DNA of 64,000 bases from Sediminibacillus terrae. GTDB taxonomy: Bacteria; Bacillota; Bacilli; Bacillales; Amphibacillaceae. The notes under the pieces were generated by a model. That model made no database searches. It was given only the letters and a program-made list of their open reading frames with translations, and was not told the DNA's origin. Shown one piece after another: positions 41,070 through 51,526 of this stretch. Position 1 is the stretch's first letter, and each line of letters opens with the position of its first letter. The position numbers were made by a program, and so were the translations under genes. The stretch is taken from the NCBI RefSeq assembly GCF_009602435.1, contig NZ_VZDQ01000021.1:124001-188000 (forward strand), written 5' to 3'.

Positions 41070-43474
41070 ACATTGCCAAAGTAGTAGTAGATGTACCAGC
41101 TAGTCAAACCAATCGTTTATTCGACTATCTAGTTCCGAACCACCTCATCGGCACTGTCCGCCCCGGTATGCGCGTTGTCGTGCCGTTTGGTCCCAGGAAA
41201 ATCATGGGGTTTGTCTTGGAATTGACAGACCGGTCTGATTTTGACAAGCTGAAAAAAATAAGCGATGTAATGGATGTCATCCCCGTGTTGACGCCGGAAC
41301 TGTTGGAGCTTGGAAAATGGATATCGGAAAAGACGCTCAGTTTTTATATTTCTGCTTACCAGGCTATGCTGCCGCAGGTTTTGAAAGCAAAATACAAGAA
41401 AGAATTGCTGCGGTTGACAAACGAAGAACTGCCCGATCTTTTAGAGGAAATCTTTGCCCATCGCGACACCCTGGCTTATGAAGAGTTTATGGAAAGGCAG
41501 GGAAATCTGGCGGCATTACAAAAAGCGATACAGGAAGGGCTGATTGAAGTCCGGTATCTGGTGAAATCCAGAGAAACAAAAAAAACAGAAACGATGATCA
41601 AAGCTACAAGGGACTCCATGGAATTGGAAGCTGCGATAGCGGAGCTTCCTCCGCAGGCTTCCAAGCAAAAAGAAATCCTTTCCTATATGGCCGAAGTTTC
41701 AGAACCCGTAAGTCAGAAAAAACTGTGTTCCTCACTGCATACAACTAGAGCACCCATCAAACAGCTAATCGAGAGGGGATTGCTCACTGACTACCAGGAG
41801 GAAATTTATCGAAACCCTTACGAGGATGAAAATTACCAACGGACGTTTCCTTTACAACTGACAGAAGAACAAGCTGATGCCATTGCTCCGATTCAACAAG
41901 ACATCGCCGAAGATGAGCATGATGTATTTTTGTTGCATGGGGTTACCGGAAGCGGAAAAACAGAAGTTTATCTTCAATCAATTCAAAAAGTGATAGAAAA
42001 AGGGAAAGAGGCAATCGTATTGGTACCAGAAATAGCCCTTACACCGCAGACAGTACAGCGGTTTAAGGGACGGTTCGGCTCTAACGTGGCTGTGCTTCAC
42101 AGTGCGCTTTCAGCAGGTGAGAAGTTTGACGAATGGCGAAAGATCCAACGTAAAGAAGTGCAAGTTGTCGTCGGCGCTCGCTCGGCTGTGTTCGCTCCTT
42201 TCGAAAATCTCGGGATCATTATCATCGATGAGGAACATGAAACAAGTTACAAACAGGAAGATCATCCCAGGTATCATGCCAGAGATGTCGCCATTTTCCG
42301 GGGCGCCCACCACAACTGTCCTGTAGTCCTTGGAAGTGCGACACCGCTGCTGGAAACCTATGCCCGTGCTCAGAAAGGCGTTTATCAGTTGCTGACCTTG
42401 AGCAAGCGGATGAACAATGCAAGCATGCCAACCGTGGATTTAGTGGATATGCGCCAAGAACTCCACGCGGGAAATCGGTCGATGTTTTCCATGAGGTTGA
42501 AAGAAGCGATAGAAGATAGACTGGAGAAAAAAGAGCAAGTTGTCCTGTTTTTAAACAGGCGTGGTTACTCGACCTTTGTGATGTGTCGTGATTGCGGGCA
42601 TGTTGTCGAGTGCCCTCACTGTGATATAGCACTGACCTATCACCGCAAAAATGAAAGGTTGAAATGTCATTACTGCTCTCATGAAGAACCGATGCCCGTT
42701 CAGTGTCCGTCCTGTCAAAGCGAAACCATCCGTTATTTTGGAACCGGGACTCAAAAGGTAGAGGAATCTTTGACCAAACTAATTCCTCAAGCACGGATCA
42801 TCAGAATGGATGTAGATACTACCAGAAAGAAAGGGGCACACGAAAAGCTGTTGAATCAGTTTGGCAACGGTGAAGCAGATATTTTGCTCGGAACGCAAAT
42901 GATTGCAAAAGGACTGGATTTTGCCAATGTCACGCTAGTAGGTGTACTGGCTGCTGATTCGTTGCTCCATCTCCCGGATTTCCGTGCCGCCGAGAAAACA
43001 TTTCAACTTTTGACTCAGGTCAGCGGCAGGGCTGGTCGACATACTTTACCTGGAGAAGTGGTCGTCCAGACCTATACACCGGAACATTACAGTGTCGAGC
43101 TGGCCAGCCAGTATGACTATCCAAGCTTCTACCGAAAAGAAATGGAGATGCGCAGAGCTTTTCATTATCCGCCATATTTTTTCTTGACCTTGATAACAGT
43201 CTCACATCCAAACCAGGTGAAAGCAATTGAAGTCACTAAGAAAATCACACTGCTGTTGAATAATGCGTTATCTCCTCAAACTTCGATTTTGGGGCCTACA
43301 CCTTCACCACTGACAAGGATCAAAGATAGATATCGTTATCAATGCATGATAAAATACAGAAATGAACCAGGCCTAGGTAAGTCTATCCGGAAAATTCTAG
43401 CAATGTTCGAAGAAGAAATCAGACAAAATGATTTATTGATCAACGTAGATATGCAACCCTATCAATTAATGTAG
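41066..43474 (+). CDS. priA: Primosomal helicase PriA
   Basis: Restarts stalled replication forks with a 3'-5' DEAH-type helicase. The 802-residue protein has an N-terminal fork-binding domain, Walker [11 protein letters not shown] at about residue 292, DEEHE, and the GSATPLLET motif. A zinc module of paired cysteines lies at about 507-555 ([21 protein letters not shown]), followed by the C-terminal helicase domain with VSGRAGR. A GTG start overlaps coaBC. In most Bacilli def follows; here fmt follows after 13 bases. Confidence 0.96.
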   Translation: MNIAKVVVDVPASQTNRLFDYLVPNHLIGTVRPGMRVVVPFGPRKIMGFVLELTDRSDFDKLKKISDVMDVIPVLTPELLELGKWISEKTLSFYISAYQAMLPQVLKAKYKKELLRLTNEELPDLLEEIFAHRDTLAYEEFMERQGNLAALQKAIQEGLIEVRYLVKSRETKKTETMIKATRDSMELEAAIAELPPQASKQKEILSYMAEVSEPVSQKKLCSSLHTTRAPIKQLIERGLLTDYQEEIYRNPYEDENYQRTFPLQLTEEQADAIAPIQQDIAEDEHDVFLLHGVTGSGKTEVYLQSIQKVIEKGKEAIVLVPEIALTPQTVQRFKGRFGSNVAVLHSALSAGEKFDEWRKIQRKEVQVVVGARSAVFAPFENLGIIIIDEEHETSYKQEDHPRYHARDVAIFRGAHHNCPVVLGSATPLLETYARAQKGVYQLLTLSKRMNNASMPTVDLVDMRQELHAGNRSMFSMRLKEAIEDRLEKKEQVVLFLNRRGYSTFVMCRDCGHVVECPHCDIALTYHRKNERLKCHYCSHEEPMPVQCPSCQSETIRYFGTGTQKVEESLTKLIPQARIIRMDVDTTRKKGAHEKLLNQFGNGEADILLGTQMIAKGLDFANVTLVGVLAADSLLHLPDFRAAEKTFQLLTQVSGRAGRHTLPGEVVVQTYTPEHYSVELASQYDYPSFYRKEMEMRRAFHYPPYFFLTLITVSHPNQVKAIEVTKKITLLLNNALSPQTSILGPTPSPLTRIKDRYRYQCMIKYRNEPGLGKSIRKILAMFEEEIRQNDLLINVDMQPYQLM

Positions 43475-43487
43475 AGAGGAGACTTAC

Positions 43488-44435
43488 ATGAAACGGATAA
43501 TTTTTATGGGTACTCCGGATTTCGCTGTTCCAGTCTTGAGGCAGCTTGTCGAGGACGGTTATCAAGTTGTCTTGGCTGTGACACAGCCGGATCGCCCAAA
43601 AGGAAGAAAAAAAGTGATGACACCCCCACCGGTAAAAGTGGAGGCGGAAAGCCTCGGGATTCCCGTCTATCAACCGGAGAAAATAAAAAACGAGTACCAA
43701 TATGTGCTGGACCAGGACCCAGACTTGATTGTGACGGCTGCTTTTGGGCAAATTTTGCCGAAACCCCTTTTGGATTATCCAGCCTATGGTTGCATCAATG
43801 TCCATGCCTCGTTACTGCCTGAACTGCGTGGTGGAGCGCCGATCCAGTATGCTATACTTCAAGGCAAAACAGAGACGGGAATAACCATCATGTACATGGC
43901 AGAGAAGCTGGATGCCGGTGCAATATTGACACAAAGCAAAGTGTCCATCGACAGGGAAGATCACGTCGGAACGCTTCATGACAAGCTCTCGGAAACCGGC
44001 GCCCGATTGTTGAGCGACACTATGCCAAAGCTCTTGGCAGGCGAGTTGCAAGCAGTTGAACAAGATGAAACGAAAGCGACCTTCGCTCCGAATATTAAAC
44101 GGGGCGATGAAAAGATCGACTGGACAAAATCAATGATCGAGATTTACAACCAGATACGTGGTTTACACCCATGGCCAGTTGCTTTCACCACCTATGACAA
44201 TCACATCATGAAAATATGGTGGGCGGAACCGGTCGACAGGTCTTTCGATGGCGAACCAGGCGAAATTGTCGATTTAACCGACGACGGCATGTTTGTGCTA
44301 TGTGGCGACAAGCAGGCTGTAAAAGTGACCAGCTTGCAGCCCGCCGGAAAAAAACGTATGGATACAGGAGACTTTCTCAGGGGGACTGGCAGCAATATCA
44401 AGTGCGGGGACAAGTTAGGAGAAGAAAATGGCTAA
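43488..44435 (+). CDS. fmt: Methionyl-tRNA formyltransferase
   Basis: Formylates initiator Met-tRNA using 10-formyl-THF. The 315-residue protein contains the start motif [14 protein letters not shown], the catalytic block [17 protein letters not shown] (Asn/His) and a C-terminal OB-like tRNA-binding domain from about residue 208. GAGAGGAGAC precedes the ATG. Peptide deformylase, normally encoded between priA and fmt, is absent at this site. It overlaps rsmB by eight bases. Confidence 0.96.
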   Translation: MKRIIFMGTPDFAVPVLRQLVEDGYQVVLAVTQPDRPKGRKKVMTPPPVKVEAESLGIPVYQPEKIKNEYQYVLDQDPDLIVTAAFGQILPKPLLDYPAYGCINVHASLLPELRGGAPIQYAILQGKTETGITIMYMAEKLDAGAILTQSKVSIDREDHVGTLHDKLSETGARLLSDTMPKLLAGELQAVEQDETKATFAPNIKRGDEKIDWTKSMIEIYNQIRGLHPWPVAFTTYDNHIMKIWWAEPVDRSFDGEPGEIVDLTDDGMFVLCGDKQAVKVTSLQPAGKKRMDTGDFLRGTGSNIKCGDKLGEENG

Positions 44436-45774
44436 ATATCAATTGCGAATAACTGCCCTCGAAATTTTGGTAAGGGTGGGAGAGAAGGGTGGATTCAGCC
44501 ATTTACTGATCGACCAGGCCATACGAAAGCAAAAATTCGATCAGAGGGATGAAGCCTTGCTTACAGAAATCGTTTATGGGACTATACAACGCAAACTCAC
44601 ACTGGCTTATTTTTTGGATCATTTTCTGGACAGCAGAAAAAAAGTCGATGGCTGGGTAAGATGGTTGTTATATATGTCGATGTACCAGATGAACTACTTA
44701 AACAAAGTCCCGGATCATGCCATCATCCATGAGTCAGTCGAAATTGCCAAACAAAAAGGGCATAAAGGTATTTCTTCCTTTGTCAATGGTATCCTGCGAA
44801 GTGTGCAACGAAATGGTTTTCCCGATTTGACAGAAATCGAAGACCAGTCAAAAAAGCTTTCCGTCGAGACGAGCCATCCATTATGGCTTGTAGAGCGTTG
44901 GATCCACATGTACGGGTTCGATACTACAGAAAAAATGTGCCACTCCAACCTGCAGCATAAACCGATCAGTGTTCGTGTTCAACCATTAAAAATATCCAGG
45001 GAAGAAGCACTGAACCGATTGGAGGAAGAAGGATATCAGGCAGAGTCATCGATTTTTTCTCCACAAGGAATCAATGTATTGTCGGGAAACGTACTGAAAA
45101 GCAGCTTATTCCAAACAGGGATGCTTACTGTTCAAGACCAGACCTCGATGTTGGCAGCGGAAGTTCTGTCTGCCGGTCCGGAAATGATTGTCCTCGATGC
45201 ATGCAGTGCACCAGGAGGAAAAACGACCCACATTGCAGAAAAAATGAACAACCGTGGAGAAGTCCATGCCTACGATCTTCATAGCAAGAAGGCAAAGCTC
45301 GTATCGAAACGGGCAATGGAATTGGATTTGACGATTGTCGAAGCAAAACAAGCGGATTCGAGGCAATTGGCGGAAGTGTATGAACCGGAACATTTTGACC
45401 GGATACTGCTGGATGCTCCCTGCTCCGGTTTAGGAGTATTGCGCGGCAAGCCGGACATCAAATACCATAAAAATCTGAATGATATCGAAACTTTGTCGGT
45501 CATTCAGCGTGAATTGTTGGAAAAGGTGTCCGCTTTGTTAAAAAAAGGTGGTAAACTGGTATATAGTACGTGTACTGTTGATAAAGCTGAAAATGAAGCT
45601 GTGATAAAAGAGTTTTTAGCTGGTCATGAAGAATTTCAAATCGACAGGGAATTTGTTGAAGAACTGCCTCGAGATTTAAAAAATGGGGACGGTCTCAGTG
45701 AATGGGGGCTTCAAATTTTCCCTTACGAGTATGGTACAGACGGATTCTTTTTAACAAGACTTACAAAGAAGTAA
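44428..45774 (+). CDS. rsmB: 16S rRNA (cytosine-5) methyltransferase RsmB
   Basis: Methylates C967-type cytosine of 16S rRNA. The 448-residue protein has an N-terminal NusB-like RNA-binding domain (about 1-135) and a Rossmann methyltransferase domain: SAM motif [18 protein letters not shown] at about 253, [10 protein letters not shown] and YSTCTV bearing the two catalytic cysteines. In B. subtilis rlmN follows; here the next gene is prpC. Confidence 0.95.
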   Translation: MAKYQLRITALEILVRVGEKGGFSHLLIDQAIRKQKFDQRDEALLTEIVYGTIQRKLTLAYFLDHFLDSRKKVDGWVRWLLYMSMYQMNYLNKVPDHAIIHESVEIAKQKGHKGISSFVNGILRSVQRNGFPDLTEIEDQSKKLSVETSHPLWLVERWIHMYGFDTTEKMCHSNLQHKPISVRVQPLKISREEALNRLEEEGYQAESSIFSPQGINVLSGNVLKSSLFQTGMLTVQDQTSMLAAEVLSAGPEMIVLDACSAPGGKTTHIAEKMNNRGEVHAYDLHSKKAKLVSKRAMELDLTIVEAKQADSRQLAEVYEPEHFDRILLDAPCSGLGVLRGKPDIKYHKNLNDIETLSVIQRELLEKVSALLKKGGKLVYSTCTVDKAENEAVIKEFLAGHEEFQIDREFVEELPRDLKNGDGLSEWGLQIFPYEYGTDGFFLTRLTKK

Positions 45775-45844
45775 TCGATAAAAACTGGTTGCACGTTAGC
45801 TAATCGAGCAAACGAAGTTATGCTTGAGGAGAGAAGGTGAGCGA

Positions 45845-46597
45845 ATGAACGGTTATTATTCGACCGATCAAGGGAAAGTCAGGGCGCACAACGAAGATGC
45901 CGGCGGCTATTTCAGCAACGCGGGCGGTCAAGGGTTGGCTGTGATAGCAGATGGCATGGGGGGCCATAAAGCCGGCGATGTGGCAAGTCAAATGGCGACC
46001 TCCTTGCTAAGCGATATATGGAAAGAAACAGCTGAACTTGCTTCTCCGGAAGATGCCGAGTCATGGCTGGACGACACGCTGTTGCGAGTCAATCAATCTA
46101 TTTTGGATTATTCCCGTGGCCATGAAGAATGTGAGGGGATGGGAACGACCATAGTGGCTGTTATCTGTGCCCAAGATTTCATTACGATAGCCCATGTAGG
46201 AGATAGTAGATGTTACCTGATAAACGAACAGGGGTTTAAACAGGTTACCGAAGACCATTCATTGGTCAACGAATTAGTCCGTTCCGGCCAAATCTCGAAG
46301 GATGATGCTGAACATCATCCAAGGAAAAATGTTTTATTGAAAGCTCTTGGAACAGAAGAGAGCGTTCAGGCTGACATTCAGTCGATTGGATGGGACAAGG
46401 GGGATAAGTTGCTCCTTTGCTCTGATGGTTTGACAAATAAATTGAGTGATGAGGAATTAGAAGGAGTGTTGAGCAGCTCCGAAGTTCTTCAAGATTCTGC
46501 CCGGCAATTGATCGATATGGCCAATGAACGAGGCGGGGAGGACAATATTTCCGTGGTACTGGTGGATTATGATTCATCGGGAGAAGGTGAATCATAG
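45845..46597 (+). CDS. prpC: PP2C-type phosphatase PrpC
   Basis: Removes phosphate from proteins phosphorylated by PrkC. The 250-residue protein shows PP2C motifs: GKVRAHNEDAGGYF, VIADGMGGHKAGDVAS, GMGTTIVAV, VGDSRCYLI, LCSDGLTNKL and GGEDNISVVLV with metal-binding aspartates. An ATG at 45845 behind GAAGGTGAGC is preferred over a TTG seven codons upstream. Its stop overlaps the prkC start by one base, keeping kinase and phosphatase coupled. Confidence 0.95.
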   Translation: MNGYYSTDQGKVRAHNEDAGGYFSNAGGQGLAVIADGMGGHKAGDVASQMATSLLSDIWKETAELASPEDAESWLDDTLLRVNQSILDYSRGHEECEGMGTTIVAVICAQDFITIAHVGDSRCYLINEQGFKQVTEDHSLVNELVRSGQISKDDAEHHPRKNVLLKALGTEESVQADIQSIGWDKGDKLLLCSDGLTNKLSDEELEGVLSSSEVLQDSARQLIDMANERGGEDNISVVLVDYDSSGEGES

Positions 46598-48606
46598 TGC
46601 TGAACGGGAGAATTTTGAATGAAAGATATAAAATAAAGCAAACGATCGGTGGCGGAGGAATGGCAAATGTCTACCTTGCCAGGGACATCATCCTTGAGCG
46701 GGATGTTGCCATCAAGGTGTTGCGGCTGGAATATGCCAATGATGACGAATTTATTGCAAGGTTCCATCGGGAGGCACATTCGGCAACAAGCCTTTCCCAC
46801 CCGAACATCGTCAATATTTATGACGTCGGGGAAGAAGAAGGCATTTATTATATGGTAATGGAATATGTAGATGGGATGACGCTGAAAAAATACATACAAA
46901 CGTATGGCCCTATCGCTGTCGATGAAGCTATAACCATTATGAAACAAGTCACGTCTGCGATTACCCACGCCCATGCCAATGATATTGTGCATCGTGATAT
47001 CAAGCCGCAGAATATCCTGATCGACAGTTATGGAAATGTGAAAGTTACGGATTTCGGCATTGCCGTTGCGTTGAGTGCCACTTCATTGACGCAGACCAAT
47101 TCCGTGCTTGGTTCGGTCCATTATTTGTCACCGGAACAGGCGCGAGGGGGAATGGCAAATAAAAAATCAGATATATACTCGCTGGGAATCGTCCTGTTTG
47201 AACTTTTGACCGGTCGATTGCCTTTTTCTGGTCAATCGGCAGTTTCCATCGCTTTGAAGCACTTACAGAGTGAAACGCCGTCTGTGAAAAGATGGGAGCC
47301 TGACATACCACAAAGTGTCGAGAACATCGTTTTGAAATCAACTACAAAGGACCCCTTCTATCGTTATGAAACGGTGCATGAAATGGAAGAAGATTTGGAA
47401 ACAGCTCTGGACCCGGAAAGAATGGATGAGGAAATATTCAAGACGCCAGACGAAAACGGGGAAGAAACAAAAGCGATTCCAATCATTACAGAGGACACAT
47501 TCCAAACAAAATCCACGGAAGAAACCATCGTGCACGACAATACGAAAAACAACGGTGCAAAAGATAAAAAGAATAAGAAGCAGAAAAAGAATAAAAAGCG
47601 AAAACGCAAAAAGACTCTCATATGGGTTGCCATTTGCATGTTTGTCCTTTTGGGCGGCATAATTGCGGCTTTGTTTTTCATACCAGGCCTTCTGCAGCCC
47701 AAAGATGTTGAATTAATCGATGTAAGCGGAATGGAATACGAAGAAGCTTTAAGCAAGCTGGATGATCTTAATTTGGAAGTGGAACGTGAAGCCATGTTTT
47801 CGGATGAAGTTCCTGAAGGAAGTGTCATCAGCACCGATCCGGAAGCGGGAACGACCGTAAAAGAAGGGTCCACAGTGACCGTCTTTACAAGTGACGGGAA
47901 GGAAAAAGTTACTTTTGATGATTATATCGGCAGGGATTTCAGTCAAGTGGAAAGTCTGCTGGAACAGTCCGGTTATAAAAATATCAATGCATATGAAAAG
48001 TTTTCCGATAGACCAGTTGGTGAGATTATCACACAGATACAACCTCAGCCGGATGCAGAAGTAGTGCCGGATGAAACGAATGTCATTTTTGAAATAAGCA
48101 AAGGTCCAGAAACTGTTACATTGCCATCCTATGAAGGGATGACTGAATCAGAGGCACGAGAAGCCATTGAAGACGAGGGGCTGCGGGTGGCTGTTTCGGA
48201 AGAGCATTCTGAAGATGTGAAAGAAGGAAATGTCATTCGCCAGAAACCGGAACCATATAGTGATGTCACGCTGGAATCTGAAGTGGAAATTTTCGTCTCC
48301 ACTGGTCCGGAAGAAAAGCCGCCGATTAACCATTCCGTTACTTTTACTGTGCCTTATACAGGAGATGAATCGATTCCGGACGACGAACAACAGGAAGAAA
48401 AGCCTGAACAGGAAGTGAGGATCTATGTCGGTGATCTGGATCGTGATATCACAGAACTCTTTAAAGAGGAAACGATAACGGAAGATACAGAGTTCACAAT
48501 CAAACTGACGATTCCTCCAGGAGAGGATGCGGAATACCGCGTCATGCGAGATGATGAAATGATAATCGAGAAAACAGTTCCATATGAGGACGGGGAAGGT
48601 GACTAA
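46597..48606 (+). CDS. prkC: PASTA-domain serine/threonine kinase PrkC
   Basis: Membrane kinase that senses muropeptides or lipid II and controls germination and stationary-phase physiology in B. subtilis. The 669-residue protein has the kinase domain (about 10-270; GGGGMANVY, VAIK with Lys40, HRDIKPQN, DFGIA). A basic Lys-rich segment precedes one membrane helix (about 340-366). Three PASTA repeats (about 368-560) and an extra external C-terminal beta domain (about 575-669) follow. A GTG start overlaps prpC. Confidence 0.95.
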   Translation: MLNGRILNERYKIKQTIGGGGMANVYLARDIILERDVAIKVLRLEYANDDEFIARFHREAHSATSLSHPNIVNIYDVGEEEGIYYMVMEYVDGMTLKKYIQTYGPIAVDEAITIMKQVTSAITHAHANDIVHRDIKPQNILIDSYGNVKVTDFGIAVALSATSLTQTNSVLGSVHYLSPEQARGGMANKKSDIYSLGIVLFELLTGRLPFSGQSAVSIALKHLQSETPSVKRWEPDIPQSVENIVLKSTTKDPFYRYETVHEMEEDLETALDPERMDEEIFKTPDENGEETKAIPIITEDTFQTKSTEETIVHDNTKNNGAKDKKNKKQKKNKKRKRKKTLIWVAICMFVLLGGIIAALFFIPGLLQPKDVELIDVSGMEYEEALSKLDDLNLEVEREAMFSDEVPEGSVISTDPEAGTTVKEGSTVTVFTSDGKEKVTFDDYIGRDFSQVESLLEQSGYKNINAYEKFSDRPVGEIITQIQPQPDAEVVPDETNVIFEISKGPETVTLPSYEGMTESEAREAIEDEGLRVAVSEEHSEDVKEGNVIRQKPEPYSDVTLESEVEIFVSTGPEEKPPINHSVTFTVPYTGDESIPDDEQQEEKPEQEVRIYVGDLDRDITELFKEETITEDTEFTIKLTIPPGEDAEYRVMRDDEMIIEKTVPYEDGEGD

Positions 48607-49491
48607 ATGACAGCGGGCAAGATCATAAAGGCATTGAGCGGCTTTTATTATGTGAAAGCAGAAAACGGCGATGTATTCCAATGCCGCGGCAGAGGGGTTT
48701 TTCGGAAAAACAAAATCAATCCTCTGGTTGGGGATATGGTGGAATTCGAGGAAAGCAATCCTGGAGAAGGGTATGTCGTGGATATCCAACCGAGAAAGAA
48801 TGAACTGGTAAGGCCGCCAGTAGCTAATATTGATCAAGCTATCATTGTGGTTTCCGCGGTAAAACCCGATTTTAGCACACTTTTGCTCGATCGTTTTCTT
48901 GTGTTGATAGAGTCTAAACATATCCAGCCGATCATTCTTATATCCAAAATGGATATGCTTGATCAGCAAAAAACGGCAGTTATTGAACGCTATCGAGAGG
49001 ATTACCAAAAAATAGGATACTTTGTCCAGCCGGTTTCCTCGAAACAGGAGGAAGGCTTGGCCAGTGTGGAAAAGATGATCACAGGAAAAATATCCGTGAT
49101 TGCCGGACAGTCCGGTGTAGGGAAGTCTTCTTTCCTAAATGCGGTAAATCCATGTCTTAATTTGGAAACAAATGAAATCTCGGAAAGTCTCGGTCGGGGC
49201 AAACACACCACTAGACATGTTGAATTGGTAGAAATAAACAATGGGTTGGTGGCAGATACGCCTGGGTTCAGTTCGCTGGATTTCACAGAAATCGAGCTGG
49301 AGGATCTCCCCGACAGCTTCCCGGAAATGAGAAAAAGACAGGGGGACTGTAAATTCCGGGGATGCATGCATTTCAAAGAGCCTAAATGTGCAGTGAAAGC
49401 TGCTGTGGAGGCAAATGAAATTCCGGAGTACAGGTATCAACATTACTTGCAATTTATAGAAGAAATTCAGAATAGAAAGCCGAGGTACTAA
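48607..49491 (+). CDS. rsgA: Ribosome small-subunit GTPase RsgA
   Basis: GTPase for 30S maturation; B. subtilis CpgA is phosphorylated by PrkC. The 294-residue protein has the family's circularly permuted motif order: OB fold (about 1-70), G4 ISKMD, G1 GQSGVGKSS (about 166-174), G2 TTRHVE, G3 DTPGF, then a zinc motif CKFRGCMHFKEPKC. It starts immediately after the prkC stop and forms the kinase-phosphatase-GTPase-rpe run. Confidence 0.96.
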   Translation: MTAGKIIKALSGFYYVKAENGDVFQCRGRGVFRKNKINPLVGDMVEFEESNPGEGYVVDIQPRKNELVRPPVANIDQAIIVVSAVKPDFSTLLLDRFLVLIESKHIQPIILISKMDMLDQQKTAVIERYREDYQKIGYFVQPVSSKQEEGLASVEKMITGKISVIAGQSGVGKSSFLNAVNPCLNLETNEISESLGRGKHTTRHVELVEINNGLVADTPGFSSLDFTEIELEDLPDSFPEMRKRQGDCKFRGCMHFKEPKCAVKAAVEANEIPEYRYQHYLQFIEEIQNRKPRY

Positions 49492-49494
49492 CTA

Positions 49495-50148
49495 ATGAGC
49501 GTGAAAATAGCACCATCGATTTTATCAGCGGATTTCGCAAAATTGAAGGAAGAGATAGAAGAGGTTGAAGCTGCAGGTGCCGACTATATCCACGTGGATG
49601 TGATGGATGGTCATTATGTTCCGAATATCACAATAGGTCCACTGGTCGTAGATGCAATCCGGCCCGTTACAAGCCTGCCGCTTGACGTCCATTTAATGAT
49701 CGAGCAGCCTGAACAGTATATCCAGGCCTTTGCAGATGCCGGGGCGGATATTCTCACTGTGCATCAGGAGACGTGCACCCATTTGCACCGTACACTGCAA
49801 CTGATAAAGAAAGCCGATGTGAAAGCAGGAGTCGTTATCAATCCAGCTACACCCGCGGATTTTATCAAGCCAGTCTTGCAACATGTAGACCTCGTATTAT
49901 TGATGACCGTTAATCCAGGTTTTGGAGGCCAAAGCTTTATATCCGAAGTTTTGGAAAAAGTGAAGACGATTTCGGAATGGCGAAAAGAAATGAATTTGGA
50001 TTTTGAAATCGAAGTGGATGGAGGAGTAAATGCTGAAACAGCAGCCGATTGTGTAAATGCAGGAGCGGATGTGCTCGTGGCAGGAAGTGCGGTTTTCTCA
50101 AAAGAAGATAGACGACAAGCGATCCAAGAAATAAGAAATTCCTGCTAA
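49495..50148 (+). CDS. rpe: Ribulose-phosphate 3-epimerase
   Basis: Interconverts ribulose 5-phosphate and xylulose 5-phosphate. The 217-residue TIM barrel has PSILSADFAKL, the metal and catalytic HVDVMDGHYVPN (His, Asp), LDVHLMI, MTVNPGFGGQ and EVDGGVN, with a phosphate-binding AGSAVF end. It starts three bases after rsgA. About 500 gene-free bases follow, which hold a folded-RNA candidate. Confidence 0.96.
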   Translation: MSVKIAPSILSADFAKLKEEIEEVEAAGADYIHVDVMDGHYVPNITIGPLVVDAIRPVTSLPLDVHLMIEQPEQYIQAFADAGADILTVHQETCTHLHRTLQLIKKADVKAGVVINPATPADFIKPVLQHVDLVLLMTVNPGFGGQSFISEVLEKVKTISEWRKEMNLDFEIEVDGGVNAETAADCVNAGADVLVAGSAVFSKEDRRQAIQEIRNSC

Positions 50149-50170
50149 GAAAGCTCGTTATACCGTGTTG

Positions 50171-50338
50171 CAGCCCGAAAAAAGCTTATTGTTTTCTTCA
50201 ATAAGACAAGGGCTTGAACTCTGGACGGGAGGGTGCAGAAGCTGTACTGCGGCAGGCATGACCTGTTTATAAACTACTGGAAGATCCAGAGGAAATCCGA
50301 ACGAGTACTCGAAAAAATCGAACTCGTTCGATTTTCTT
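50171..50338 (+). ncRNA. Candidate structured RNA between rpe and thiN
   Basis: Hairpin one: AGCCC (50172-50176) with GGGCT (50210-50214) encloses CTTATTG/CAATAAG (50185-50205). A three-way junction follows: CTCTGGA (50219-50225) pairs with TCCAGAG (50285-50291) and encloses GCAG/CTGC (50235-50250) and CAGG/CCTG (50253-50265). A terminator-like hairpin CGAACGAGT/ACTCGTTCG (50298-50330) with ATTTTC closes the region. No protein frame is convincing and no TPP-riboswitch motif is seen despite thiN downstream. It could be a small RNA, a leader, or only the rpe 3' region. Confidence 0.35.
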
Positions 50339-50648
50339 ATGCGTCTCCATATAACTTGAAACATTTACCGTTGACGGAAGAAGCCTTGCGATAAAGAGTT
50401 GGTGGAGTGGAAATCACATCATCAGATGTTACAGATGATCTTTAAATAGCAGACAGGAGCGCTGAAAAGCAATCATCAAACAACAGGGTGAAAGAAAATA
50501 TCGGAATATAGTTCCTTTAGTTTTCCCTTACATAACCACCAGAATGCATGTAGTCGTTCTTTTTCTATCCTGCCATGAGGCAGTGTCGGGATGTTCGGAA
50601 GGTTGGGCGGCAATCAGCAATTTTCACTGCAAAGGAGAAAAGTATTGT

Positions 50649-51302
50649 ATGGCAATTGGAATCGTAGGAGGGGGTCCTGAAAGCTATGTCCCCGACTTGA
50701 AAGCATATCCGGATGTGACATGTTGGATCGGAGCCGATAAAGGGGCTGTTACACTCATTCAACAAGGTATGAGTCCTGATTTGGCTTTAGGTGATTTTGA
50801 TTCCGTCACAAAGGAAGAATTGAAGATGATACGGGCTTATGCCAGGGAAGTGAAAGTTTTCCCGCCTGAAAAGGATGAGACCGATTTGGAGCTGGCGGTA
50901 CTGGAAGCGCTCCAACGGAAAGGTTCATCCATTTACTTCTTTGGCGTGACCGGCGGACGACTGGACCACAGCTTGGCCAATGTACAGCAACTATACAGGT
51001 TGGAAAAACAAAACATCCAGGGAACAATCATCGATAAAGGAAACAAAATTTCCCTTGCTTTTCCGGGAACCATTCAAGTCAGGAAAGACAATATGTACCC
51101 TTATATTTCTTTTCTGCCCTTTACACACAGCGTCAGCGAATTAACTTTGCAACATTTCTACTATCCATTGGAAAGTGGATACTTGGAGTGGGGATCCACC
51201 TTATGCATGTCCAACCAGCTTCTTTCAGAAAAAGGTACTTTTTCTTTCAGTGAAGGCATATTAATGATTATAAAGAGCCGTGATGTACTTATAGATGAAT
51301 AA
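50649..51302 (+). CDS. thiN: Thiamine pyrophosphokinase
   Basis: Converts thiamine to TPP. The 217-residue product starts AIGIVGGGPESYVPDL and has the conserved IGADKGAVTLI, DLALGDFDSVT, FPPEKDETDLELA and GVTGGRLDHSLANV motifs with metal-binding aspartates. An ATG at 50649 is 11 bases behind AAGGAG; an in-frame ATG 35 codons upstream would add a non-conserved sequence. It sits between rpe and spoVM as in B. subtilis. Confidence 0.94.
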   Translation: MAIGIVGGGPESYVPDLKAYPDVTCWIGADKGAVTLIQQGMSPDLALGDFDSVTKEELKMIRAYAREVKVFPPEKDETDLELAVLEALQRKGSSIYFFGVTGGRLDHSLANVQQLYRLEKQNIQGTIIDKGNKISLAFPGTIQVRKDNMYPYISFLPFTHSVSELTLQHFYYPLESGYLEWGSTLCMSNQLLSEKGTFSFSEGILMIIKSRDVLIDE

Positions 51303-51313
51303 AGTCATATACT
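51286..51313 (+). promoter_or_regulatory. Candidate sigma-E promoter of spoVM
   Basis: CATATACT (51306-51313) fits the sigma-E -10 consensus CATAnAnT and lies 47 bases before spoVM, overlapping the end of thiN. The -35 (around TACTTAT) is weak. spoVM is a known sigma-E gene. Confidence 0.45.
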
Positions 51314-51359
51314 GTACAAAGTGACTGCGCAGCCATCCGGAAAAGAGGAGGGGGATTTC

Positions 51360-51440
51360 ATGAAGTTCTATACCTTTAAACTCCCGAGGTTCATAGGAGG
51401 ATTTGTCCGAGCACTCATCGGTACCATTAAAAAAGATTGA
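51360..51440 (+). CDS. spoVM: Spore morphogenetic peptide SpoVM
   Basis: A 26-residue peptide that recognises the convex forespore membrane and anchors SpoIVA and the coat. The sequence KFYTFKLPRFIGGFVRALIG followed by TIKKD closely matches B. subtilis SpoVM, including the Pro9 needed for curvature sensing and the amphipathic helix. AGAGGAGGGGG precedes the ATG. It is too short for routine gene callers. It lies between thiN and rpmB, the same place as in B. subtilis. Confidence 0.97.
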   Translation: MKFYTFKLPRFIGGFVRALIGTIKKD

Positions 51441-51478
51441 GCAGTTGAACAGTAACGTCTGTAGCTCATTATGGAAAA

Positions 51479-51512
51479 AGCAAAAAGCACCCGGACAGGG
51501 TGCTTTTTGCTT
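51479..51512. terminator. Bidirectional terminator between spoVM and rpmB
   Basis: AAGCAAAAAGCACCC pairs with AGGGTGCTTTTTGCTT around a tiny loop, with A-rich and T-rich sides, serving converging spoVM and rpmB. Confidence 0.9.
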
Positions 51513-51526
51513 TCAACCATTTTAAT

